DNA of 15,564 nt. It comes from an uncultured Collinsella sp. GTDB lineage: Bacteria; Actinomycetota; Coriobacteriia; Coriobacteriales; Coriobacteriaceae. The stretch covers positions 1-15,564 of the forward strand of contig URRN01000026.1 in the NCBI GenBank assembly GCA_900550185.1, read 5' to 3'. A program made the position numbers and the translations under genes. Positions 1-6,711 of the stretch are shown here, piece by piece. Within the stretch, counting starts at the first letter, position 1; each line of letters begins with the position of its first letter. Under the pieces are notes generated by a model. It was not told the origin of the DNA and did no database searches. It was given only the letters and a program-made list of their open reading frames with translations.

Positions 1-1125
1 GAGGAAAACGACGTCATCGTCATCGAGGGCGCCGGCAGCCCCGCCGAAATCAACCTTGCCGAAAACGACATCGTCAACATGGGGCTCGCGCGCGCCGTGT
101 CCTCTCCCGTGCTGCTCGCGGGCGACATCGACCCAGGCGGGGTGTTTGCCCAGCTCTACGGTACGGTCGCGCTCTTTGCGCCCGAGGATCGCGCGCTTTT
201 GCGGGGGCTTGTGGTGAACAAGTTCCGCGGCGATGTGGAAATCCTGCGCCCGGGTTTGGCCCCGCTCGAAAAGATGTGCGGGGTTCCCGTCGTGGGGGTC
301 GTGCCGTATCTTACGCTCGACCTGGACGACGAGGACTCGCTCGCGCCGCGCCTATCTGCCCGCGAGGCGCGCGGCGTCATCGACGTCGCCGTCGTGCGCC
401 TTCCGCATCTGTCGAACTTCACCGACTTCGACCCGCTTTCGCGCGTGCCCGGCATGGGCGTGCGCTACGTTTCCTCGACGACCGATCTGGGCCGACCCGA
501 CCTGGTGGTGCTTCCCGGCTCGAAGACCACGCTCGACGACGCGCGCTGGCTTGCGGCTAGCGGCATCGGAGCCTGTGTACGCGCGCTTTCGGGCGCGGGC
601 ACGCCGGTGCTCGGCATATGCGGAGGCTACCAGCTTTTGGGAGACGAGCTTTCCGACCCGCACGGCAGGGAAGGCGCTGGCACCGCGCGCGGGCTCGGGC
701 TCATCCCTGCAAGTACGGTGTTCAAGGAGGAAAAGCGCCTCGCCCAGTCGGAGCTTCGCATCACGGGCGCCCAAGGCGCGTTCTCGGTGTGGAACGGCAT
801 GACGGCTCGTGGGTACGAGATTCACGACGGCGAAACGACCGTCTCCTGCGCCCCTGCGGGCACGATTGGCGGCAAATCAGAAGGCGCGGCCTGCGGAAAC
901 GTGTTCGGAACCTATCTCCACGGCCTGTTCGACGAACCGGGGGTGGCGCTCGCCCTCGCGCGCTCGCTTGCGCGCATGCGCGGCCTGCCCGAGAGCGTCG
1001 TGGGTGCTGCGGGCGCAGCGTCCGCAGCCGATCACCGTGCGCGCGAGTTCGACCGCCTGGCCGACGTCGTGCGCGGGGCGCTCGACATGGAGTATGTCTA
1101 CCGCATTATCGAGGAGGGCGTATGA
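1..1125 (+). CDS. cobQ: Cobyric acid synthase, glutamine-hydrolysing (5' end truncated by window)
   Basis: This enzyme amidates four carboxylates of adenosylcobyrinic acid a,c-diamide in the cytoplasm, using glutamine and ATP (cobQ in the aerobic naming, cbiP in the anaerobic). The frame is open from base 1, so the start lies upstream. 374 residues are present against about 490-510 for the family, so roughly 120-135 are missing. The synthetase half shows the EGAGSPAEINL segment and DIDPGGVFA. The family usually has DIDRGGVFA, so a Pro replaces the customary Arg. The C-terminal class I glutaminase half has GICGGYQLLG, with the nucleophile Cys codon at 619-621, then YEIHDG and TYLHGLFDEP, with the catalytic His codon at 919-921. 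Its stop overlaps the next start by four bases (ATGA), showing translational coupling to cobO. The assignment is secure, but whether the aerobic or anaerobic name fits cannot be told from this window. Confidence 0.95.
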   Translation, partial: EENDVIVIEGAGSPAEINLAENDIVNMGLARAVSSPVLLAGDIDPGGVFAQLYGTVALFAPEDRALLRGLVVNKFRGDVEILRPGLAPLEKMCGVPVVGVVPYLTLDLDDEDSLAPRLSAREARGVIDVAVVRLPHLSNFTDFDPLSRVPGMGVRYVSSTTDLGRPDLVVLPGSKTTLDDARWLAASGIGACVRALSGAGTPVLGICGGYQLLGDELSDPHGREGAGTARGLGLIPASTVFKEEKRLAQSELRITGAQGAFSVWNGMTARGYEIHDGETTVSCAPAGTIGGKSEGAACGNVFGTYLHGLFDEPGVALALARSLARMRGLPESVVGAAGAASAADHRAREFDRLADVVRGALDMEYVYRIIEEGV

Positions 1126-1637
1126 TCCACGTGTATCATGGCGACGGCAAAGGCAAGACCACGGCGGCGATGGGCCTCGCCCTTCGCATGCTCGCCGCAG
1201 GCCGCCACGTCGTCGTCGTGCAATTCCTGAAAGACGGCGATAGCGGGGAGGCGCGCCTGCTCGCCGAGCGTTTCGGCGTGCCCGTGTTCGCGGGGAAGGT
1301 GTCGGACAAGTTTACCTGGTCGATGACGTCGGAAGAACTTGCCGCTACGTGCGAGCTGCACGATAGGAACCTCGCTTCCGCGCTCGCCGAGCTCGAGGGC
1401 GCGCAGGAGGGGCTGCTCGTGCTCGACGAGGCGCTCGACGCGCTTTCGAAGGGGCTTGTCGACGAGGCGCTCGTGGACCGCGCGCTCGATATGTCCGCGC
1501 GCGGCGTCGAAGTAGCGCTCACCGGGCGCGCGCCTTCCCGCAAGATCGTGGAGAAGGCCGACTACATAACCGAGATGCGGTGCGAGAAACACCCCTATGC
1601 TCAGGGGATATGTGCAAGGGAAGGAGTGGAGTACTAG
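1122..1637 (+). CDS. cobO: Corrinoid ATP adenosyltransferase (BtuR/CobO/CobP type)
   Basis: The product transfers the 5'-deoxyadenosyl group of ATP to cobalt(I) of a corrinoid, giving the adenosylated intermediate used by cobyric acid synthase. The 171-residue protein opens almost at once with the P-loop GDGKGKTT (residues 8-15). It has the hydrophobic strand plus acid LLVLDEALDAL near the middle and ends KHPYAQGICAREGVEY, the characteristic C-terminus of this family. It is the short form: the enterobacterial enzyme carries an extra N-terminal segment of about 25 residues. I chose the ATG at 1122 because it overlaps the cobQ stop, follows a GAGGAG ribosome site at 1111-1116, and places the P-loop at its normal distance. 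The upstream in-frame extension is not family-like. The stop abuts the next start. Confidence 0.95.
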   Translation: MIHVYHGDGKGKTTAAMGLALRMLAAGRHVVVVQFLKDGDSGEARLLAERFGVPVFAGKVSDKFTWSMTSEELAATCELHDRNLASALAELEGAQEGLLVLDEALDALSKGLVDEALVDRALDMSARGVEVALTGRAPSRKIVEKADYITEMRCEKHPYAQGICAREGVEY

Positions 1638-2279
1638 ATGGATTCCAAGGAGATGGCGCCCGGCGACATCGAGCGGCGCAGCTTCGAGATCATCACCGAA
1701 GAGCTTGGCGGCCGCACGTTTCCGCCGCTCGAAGAGCCCGTCGTGAAGCGCGTCATCCACACCACTGCCGACTTCTCGTACGCCGATTCCCTCGTGTTCA
1801 CCCATGACGCCGCGCACTGTGCGCTCGACGCACTGCGCGCAGGGGCCACGGTGCTCACCGACACGAACATGGCGCTCGCAGGCATAAGCAAGCCCGCGCT
1901 CGCGAAGCTCGGCTGCAAGGCCGTGTGCTACATGGCCGACCCTGATGTCGCCGCGGCTGCGCGCGCCGCGGGCACGACTCGCGCCGTTGCGAGCATGGAC
2001 AAAGCTTGCGGCATTGAGGGTCCGCTTATCGTGGCCGTCGGCAACGCTCCCACAGCACTTCTGCGCCTCGCCGAGCTCATGGACGCGGGGAAGATTGCGC
2101 CCGCGCTCGTCGTTGGGGTGCCGGTCGGGTTTGTGAACGTGGTCGAGGCGAAAGAGGAGCTACTTGCGCGACGCGTGCCGGCCATCGTCGCGAGGGGTCG
2201 CAAGGGCGGCTCGACGGTGGCGGCCGCCATTATGAACGCGCTGCTCTACCAGATCACGCGCACGGGCGGCCCGAAGTGA
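1638..2279 (+). CDS. cbiC: Precorrin-8X / cobalt-precorrin-8 methylmutase
   Basis: This enzyme moves the C-11 methyl group to C-12, converting (cobalt-)precorrin-8 to (hydrogeno- or cobyrinic) acid, a late step of corrin-ring synthesis. It has 213 residues, the usual family length. The key feature is the catalytic His41 in VIHTTADFSYADS, followed by the conserved blocks GATVLTDTNMALAGI, VGNAPTALLRL and GVPVGFVNVVEAKEEL. The C-terminus has a glycine-rich GRKGGSTVAAAIMNALL block. The ATG sits directly after the cobO stop, with AAGGAG at 1621-1626 as its ribosome site. The symbol cobH would apply if the pathway is the oxygen-dependent one. The neighbouring genes do not settle this. Confidence 0.95.
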   Translation: MDSKEMAPGDIERRSFEIITEELGGRTFPPLEEPVVKRVIHTTADFSYADSLVFTHDAAHCALDALRAGATVLTDTNMALAGISKPALAKLGCKAVCYMADPDVAAAARAAGTTRAVASMDKACGIEGPLIVAVGNAPTALLRLAELMDAGKIAPALVVGVPVGFVNVVEAKEELLARRVPAIVARGRKGGSTVAAAIMNALLYQITRTGGPK

Positions 2280-3049
2280 CGGCGCCCGCATCCGCGCCGG
2301 CCCTGCGCATCTTCGCCGGCACCACCGAGGGCCGCCTTCTGTGCGAATGGGCGAGCGGGGCGGGCATCCCCGCCCGTGCCTACGCGGCAACCGAGTACGG
2401 AGGCGAGCTTTTGGGCGAGCTTCCGGGCATCGAGGTGCATGCGGGCAGGCTCGACGAGGCCGACATGGAGCGCGAGCTTTCCGGCGCGCGCATCGTAGTC
2501 GACGCCACGCACCCCTTCGCTACGCTCGCAAGCGGCAATATCCGGGCCGCTTCGCTCGCCGTGGGTGCACGATGCCTGCGCCTTGCGCGCCCGTTCGAGG
2601 CGCTGCCCAAAGGCGTCGTGCCGGTCGCGTCGATCGCCTGCGCGGCGCGCTTTCTCTCCGAGAACTCGGGTCGCGTTCTTCTCACGACGGGGAGCAAGGA
2701 GCTTGCTCCCTACACGCGCGTCGCCGATTTCGCGGAGCGCTTCTTCGTGCGTGTGCTCCCGCTGCCCGGTGCTATAACGAAGTGCATTGACGCGGGGTTT
2801 TCGCCGTCGCACATCATCGGCATGCAGGGGCCCTTCACCCGCGAGCTCAACGAGGCGATGCTTCGGCAGGTGGGCGCCCAGTGGCTTGTGACCAAGGACT
2901 CGGGAACCGTAGGCGGCACGGCCGAGAAGCTCGCCGCCGCGCGCGACGCGGGAGCGCGCTGCATCGTGGTCGCCCGTCCCGCCGAGGGAGGCGGGGCCCT
3001 TTCGCTTCGGGAAGTGGAAGACGCGCTCTTACGGGAGTTCGCGCGCTAG
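2276..3049 (+). CDS. cbiJ: Precorrin-6A / cobalt-precorrin-6A reductase
   Basis: This NAD(P)H-dependent enzyme reduces a double bond of the (cobalt-)precorrin-6A macrocycle. The 257-residue protein carries the family blocks in order: FAGTTEGR (residues 13-20, dinucleotide-binding loop), VVDATHPFA (74-82), LLTTGSKEL (135-143), HIIGMQGPF (179-187) and VTKDSGTVGGTAEKL (205-219). The start is GTG at 2276, overlapping the cbiC stop by four bases (GTGA). There is no good Shine-Dalgarno upstream, so translation probably depends on coupling. The first nine residues are low-complexity Ala/Pro. Leucine codons are mostly CTT and CTC (20 of 27 by hand count, only 5 CTG), unlike the genes further right. 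It is the last gene of the cob run and converges with the exporter operon. In aerobic naming it is cobK. Confidence 0.94.
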   Translation: MTAPASAPALRIFAGTTEGRLLCEWASGAGIPARAYAATEYGGELLGELPGIEVHAGRLDEADMERELSGARIVVDATHPFATLASGNIRAASLAVGARCLRLARPFEALPKGVVPVASIACAARFLSENSGRVLLTTGSKELAPYTRVADFAERFFVRVLPLPGAITKCIDAGFSPSHIIGMQGPFTRELNEAMLRQVGAQWLVTKDSGTVGGTAEKLAAARDAGARCIVVARPAEGGGALSLREVEDALLREFAR

Positions 3050-3075
3050 GCGCTCGCCGTGCCTAGGGCCCTTCA

Positions 3076-3148
3076 ATCAGTTGCGGTGAAATAGTGTCTG
3101 TTTTTGCTGTTAGATAGCATATTCAGTCCCTAATTCACCGCAACTTAT
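3076..3148. repeat. Imperfect 15-bp inverted repeat in convergent gap
   Basis: The arms at 3076-3090 and 3134-3148 are inverted copies with 14 of 15 matches; the inner 12 bp (AGTTGCGGTGAA and its complement) are perfect. They enclose a 43-nt AT-rich centre. The element nearly fills the gap between cbiJ (plus) and the permease gene (minus), starting 26 bases after one stop and ending 10 bases from the other. Neither side has a T-run, so it is not a standard intrinsic terminator, although such a fold could still slow converging transcription. Its base composition is well below that of the cob genes. It resembles a small non-autonomous palindromic element, but no mobility can be shown here. Confidence 0.7.
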
Positions 3149-3158
3149 TGGTGGTGGC

Positions 3159-4373
3159 TTACTGGTAGCGTAGACACTCGACGGGGTCGAGCTTTGCTGC
3201 GCGGCGAGCGGGGTAGAAGCCAAAGATTACGCCGATGCCGACGGAGACGGCGAAGGCCAGCAGCACCGTGGCGATTGAAAAGCTCGGTATGATTTGCCCG
3301 CTGGCTCCGAGCTCGCCAAGAATCCCAGATCCGGAGGCAAACATCGCGAGGCCCCAGGCTAGCAGATAGCCCATCAGGACACCCAACAGTCCGCCGGTGA
3401 CGCACAGCGCCGAAGACTCGACCAAAAACTGCGCGGTGATATCGCGACGACTGGCGCCCAGAGCGCGGCGGATGCCGATCTCGCGAATGCGCTCCGTTAC
3501 GTTGGTAAGCATCATATTCATAATGCCGATACCGCCGACAAGCAGCGAGATGCTGGCGACAGCACCCATGATGAGCGAGAACGCGCCCATAAAGGAGTTG
3601 AGTGCATCGATGGCGCTTTTCATGGATGTCGCCGATACACTGTCGTACTCATCCTCCTCCGCGATGCCCTTCATCGCGCGCACCTTGGACTCGATGGTCT
3701 TACAAAGCTCATCCATGTCCGTGCCCTCGGCGGCAAGTGCCGTCACACTGGGGAATGAAGGATTCTCGTCGCCAAACAGCCCGGCGATGGTTTCGCGTGG
3801 CATATACAGCGTGAGCGAGCCCATGGAGTCGCTGCCGCCATCAATCACGCCTACAATCTGCACCTCGCCGTTGGACACCTTGATGGTTTTCCCCAGCGCA
3901 TCCTGTTCGTTGCCGTAAAGCTGATCGGCGCCGCCGCGGCTGATGAGCGCCACGCGCGAGCCTGATTGGGACTCGGCCTGGGAATAGGTGCGCCCCGCAA
4001 CGAGCTTGCTGGCCCCCACGGCGTCGAGCATGTCGCTATCGACACCCTGTGCCATGACGGTATAGCTTTTATCGCCGGTCTTGTACTCGGTATACGCGCT
4101 GTCGACAATGCCGATCTGCTCTATCTGCGGCACCAGTTTTTGAAGCTTCTCGATGTCCGACTCGGTGAGTTCTTGCGACGAATAGATTTGCACCATGCGT
4201 GCCGCATTGAGGCCCAGGCTGTTGACCAGGGTGTTTTGGATGCCGCCGATGAGTGAGGTCATGGCGATAACCGAGGCGATGCCAATGACGATGCCCAGGA
4301 TGGTGAGCAGGCTGCGGCCCTTGTTGGCCTCGAGCGAGTGAAGGGCTTCCTGGATGAGATCGCGGGCGCTCAT
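3159..4373 (-). CDS. MacB/YknZ-type ABC transporter permease (FtsX family)
   Basis: This is an integral membrane subunit that couples ATP hydrolysis by the adjacent ATPase to movement of a substrate outside the membrane, as in MacB-like and YknYZ-like systems. The 404 residues show the standard plan: TM1 at about 21-43 after a short cytoplasmic start (NKGRSLLTILGIVIGIASVI), an extracytoplasmic MacB-periplasmic-core domain at about 45-260, then three TM segments near 265-289, 318-345 and 365-388. The cytoplasmic coupling block is NVTERIREIGIRRALGASRR (291-310), and the C-terminus is FYPARRAAKLDPVECLRYQ, both typical. The ATG overlaps the ATPase stop (ATGA) and has AAAGGAG seven bases upstream. 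The substrate cannot be inferred; a macrolide is only the namesake of one relative. Confidence 0.93.
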   Translation of the reverse strand: MSARDLIQEALHSLEANKGRSLLTILGIVIGIASVIAMTSLIGGIQNTLVNSLGLNAARMVQIYSSQELTESDIEKLQKLVPQIEQIGIVDSAYTEYKTGDKSYTVMAQGVDSDMLDAVGASKLVAGRTYSQAESQSGSRVALISRGGADQLYGNEQDALGKTIKVSNGEVQIVGVIDGGSDSMGSLTLYMPRETIAGLFGDENPSFPSVTALAAEGTDMDELCKTIESKVRAMKGIAEEDEYDSVSATSMKSAIDALNSFMGAFSLIMGAVASISLLVGGIGIMNMMLTNVTERIREIGIRRALGASRRDITAQFLVESSALCVTGGLLGVLMGYLLAWGLAMFASGSGILGELGASGQIIPSFSIATVLLAFAVSVGIGVIFGFYPARRAAKLDPVECLRYQ

Positions 4374-5143
4374 GCCACCACTCCTTTCGGCGGGTTGGCG
4401 GAGGCGGAAATCATGGGCAGGCTATCTACGGCGCTGCGCAGGGTCCGCGGTGCATGTGGAATATACGCGCCGTCGTGAATGCGACCGTCGCGGATGGTCA
4501 CGGCACGGTAGGCCTCGGCGGCGATGCCGGGGTCGTGTGTGATAAGCACGATGGTTTTGCCGCGCTCCTGAAGTCTATGGAAGGTCTCCATCACAAGCGC
4601 TCCGGTCGCGGAGTCCAGGTTTCCCGTCGGCTCATCGGCCAGGATGATGGGCGGATCGTTGACGAGGGCGCGTGCGATAGCGACACGTTGCATCTGGCCG
4701 CCCGAGAGCTCGGATATGCGGTGGTCCCAGTGGTCGACGGGCAGCGTGACGGCCTGCAGCGCGTGCACGGCGCGCATTTCACGCTGGCTACGGGGCACAT
4801 TAGTGTAGGCCAACGGCAGCATCACGTTTTCGATGACCGATAGGCGCGGCAGCAGGTTGAAGCTCTGAAAGACAAAGCCAATGCTCAGGGCGCGAACTTC
4901 GGTGAGCTCGTCATCGTCAAGCTCGGCCACGTTGAGCCCTTGCAGGTAGTAGTCGCCCGCCGTCGGTTTGTCCAGGCAGCCTAGGATGTTCATGAGCGTT
5001 GATTTGCCCGAGCCCGAGGGGCCGGTGATAGCGACGAATTCGCCGGGTTCTACCGCCAGGCTCACGTTGTGCAGGATGTGGGCGCAACCCGCCTCGCTCT
5101 CAAAGATGCGGTGTACGTTGCGGATGTCGATAACGGGACGCAT
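4370..5143 (-). CDS. MacB-type ABC transporter ATP-binding protein
   Basis: This is the cytoplasmic ATPase subunit of the exporter. The 257 residues contain every expected nucleotide-binding motif: Walker A GPSGSGKST (41-49), Q-loop Gln93 in FVFQSFNLLPRLSVIENV, signature LSGGQMQRVAIARAL (146-160), Walker B IILADEPTGNLD (166-177) and switch His203 in ITHD. The sequence belongs to the LolD/MacB/YknY group. After the core there is a tail of about 35 residues (ending PPKGVVA) that is longer than the minimal family length and rich in Ala, Pro and Ser; its role is unknown. The start overlaps the upstream gene's stop by one base (TAATG), and the stop overlaps the permease start, so the three genes should be made in fixed ratio. 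Confidence 0.95.
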   Translation of the reverse strand: MRPVIDIRNVHRIFESEAGCAHILHNVSLAVEPGEFVAITGPSGSGKSTLMNILGCLDKPTAGDYYLQGLNVAELDDDELTEVRALSIGFVFQSFNLLPRLSVIENVMLPLAYTNVPRSQREMRAVHALQAVTLPVDHWDHRISELSGGQMQRVAIARALVNDPPIILADEPTGNLDSATGALVMETFHRLQERGKTIVLITHDPGIAAEAYRAVTIRDGRIHDGAYIPHAPRTLRSAVDSLPMISASANPPKGVVA

Positions 5144-6579
5144 TACATGCCCTCATCGTCAGACATACTGCCCGAATCCGCGCTGTAGCCGCCGTCAGCC
5201 GTTGCGTTCGCTCCGGTGTCCATGACGAGGGTGTCGCCATCGCGCAGCTTGGTAACCGGCACGTTGGGGTTGATCTCGTTGCCCTGGTCGTCGCGCTTGA
5301 CCTGTGTCTTGCCGACTACGGCTTCGTTGTCGTTTTGCGTCACGACGGTCACCTTCACGCGACGGGTTTGCTTGCCCTCGTCATCAGTCGCCACGTTGAC
5401 GTAATAGTGTTCGCCGTCTTCGGTCATAAGCGCCATCGTCGGCACCATCACCACGTCGTCGAGCTGCTCGGTCACCACCGATACCTCGGCCGTCATGCCC
5501 GGCTTCAGGCGCGCGTCGGGCGCCTCGATGAGAATGTCGACGTTAAAGGTTACGCTGCCGCCGCCACCGTTGGCGGCGTCGGAGTTTGCCACCGACGCGA
5601 TAGCCGTGACGGTTCCCTGGCTCACGATATCGGGAAACGCGGGATACGTGACGTTGGCGCTCTGCCCAACGGCGATCTTGGCGATGTCCTTTTCGCCCAC
5701 CTGCACGGTCACCTTCATCTTGGACAGGTCGGCGATCTGCATGCACTGCCTGCCGCCGCTCGTATCGCTTTCGCCCATGATCATGCCGCCTGTTACCGTG
5801 GCGCCCACCTTGGCGTTGAGCTCCACGATACTGCCCGAGCTCGGGGCCGTGACCGTACGGCTGGCCGCCTTGGCGTTCGCCTGATCGAGGTTTGCCTGGG
5901 CCGATGCGAGGCTGCGCTGCGCGGCCGATACGGCGTTCGTGTCCGCTGATGTGTCGGAGACGCCAGCCGCTGCGGAAGCTCCATCGACGTCCGTCGTTGG
6001 GGTGGTCTGCGCGGCAGCTGCGGCTTTCTGCGCGTTGGAGAGGTCTTCCTGAGCGGCTGCAACTGCACGCTGCGCCTCGGCAACGTTGCGATCGAGCTCG
6101 TCGTTTTTAATGGTCATAAGCATGTCGCCCTCGTTGACGGATTGGCCTGCCTGCACGTTGATCGAATCGACCGTGCCGTCGACAGAAGGGGAGACCACTG
6201 AGGACGAAATGGGTTTGAGCTGGCCTTTCGCCTCGACCGTTGTGGTAAACGTGCCCTCGGTCACCATGTCGGTCACAGGCCCGCTAGCGCTCTGAGGCTG
6301 CGCATTGATAACCAGGGTTGCGACAATGGCAATGAGCGCGATGGCACCTACGACACCGGCAGCAATACCGCGTCGAATCAGCTTTTTGCGTCGGCGCTCG
6401 GCACGTTTTGCTTTGAGCTTGGCATATGCCTCTTCATCGGAAATCTCGGCCGTATCGTTCGTGCGTCCGTTCTGCTTATTGGCATGTACGTCTGTAATCA
6501 GAGGAATCGTTTCGGTGGCACCTTCGGGCGTGCGCTCGGTATCATCCGGGCCCGGGGTGATCGTGGGGACATTCGGCAT
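5143..6579 (-). CDS. MacA/HlyD-like membrane-fusion (efflux adaptor) subunit
   Basis: This is the extracytoplasmic adaptor of the exporter. The 478 residues begin with an unusually long cytoplasmic tail of about 70 residues, acidic and then strongly basic (KRAERRRKKLIRR, 58-70), followed by one TM segment at 71-92. Outside the membrane come the first lipoyl half (about 127-158), an Ala/Gln-rich coiled coil (160-240) broken by a Thr/Ser/Asp linker, the second lipoyl half (about 241-269), a beta-barrel (about 285-370, with a Gly-rich loop near 338-342) and a membrane-proximal domain. The C-terminus is Ser/Gly/Asp-rich. I chose the ATG at 6579 because AAGGAG lies five bases upstream. A start 63 bases earlier is in frame but lacks a ribosome site. 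It is first in the operon. No convincing promoter was found, so read-through from the transpeptidase gene is possible. Confidence 0.9.
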   Translation of the reverse strand: MPNVPTITPGPDDTERTPEGATETIPLITDVHANKQNGRTNDTAEISDEEAYAKLKAKRAERRRKKLIRRGIAAGVVGAIALIAIVATLVINAQPQSASGPVTDMVTEGTFTTTVEAKGQLKPISSSVVSPSVDGTVDSINVQAGQSVNEGDMLMTIKNDELDRNVAEAQRAVAAAQEDLSNAQKAAAAAQTTPTTDVDGASAAAGVSDTSADTNAVSAAQRSLASAQANLDQANAKAASRTVTAPSSGSIVELNAKVGATVTGGMIMGESDTSGGRQCMQIADLSKMKVTVQVGEKDIAKIAVGQSANVTYPAFPDIVSQGTVTAIASVANSDAANGGGGSVTFNVDILIEAPDARLKPGMTAEVSVVTEQLDDVVMVPTMALMTEDGEHYYVNVATDDEGKQTRRVKVTVVTQNDNEAVVGKTQVKRDDQGNEINPNVPVTKLRDGDTLVMDTGANATADGGYSADSGSMSDDEGM

Positions 6580-6613
6580 AGCGTCTCCTTTATAGAAAGA
6601 ACCTTGATAAGTA

Positions 6614-6643
6614 TATGCGCCCACCGGTTGGGGTGGGCGCATA
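6614..6643 (-). terminator. Stable hairpin between L,D-transpeptidase gene and exporter operon
   Basis: A perfect 12-bp stem (6614-6625 with 6632-6643) encloses the 6-nt loop at 6626-6631. It lies downstream of the transpeptidase stop and upstream of the adaptor gene on the minus strand. No run of T follows it in either direction, so it may be a weak terminator, a partial-termination or processing site, or an mRNA stabiliser for the exporter transcript. Confidence 0.5.
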
Positions 6644-6711
6644 GAACGGTTTCTTTCGGAACTGTTAGATTGGTCGCAGCGGTTCCACGTTGTAGGAATG
6701 CGCGCGTTGCA

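Noticed and set aside
3046..3066. Short hairpin CTAGGC/GCCTAG at the end of cbiJ as its terminator
   Set aside because: It has only six pairs, it starts inside the last codons of the gene, and no T-run follows.
3159..6579. Macrolide resistance exporter
   Set aside because: The three proteins fit the MacA/MacB architecture, but this superfamily exports many peptides, lipids and drugs, and nothing here identifies the substrate.
6610..6615. TATACT on the minus strand as -10 of the exporter operon
   Set aside because: The -35 position falls in the GC-rich hairpin stem (GCCCAC) with no similarity to TTGACA.
6580..6642. Upstream in-frame start for the exporter adaptor (21 extra residues)
   Set aside because: The extra segment overlaps the hairpin and contains the ribosome site of the ATG at 6579. 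No Shine-Dalgarno precedes the upstream ATG.
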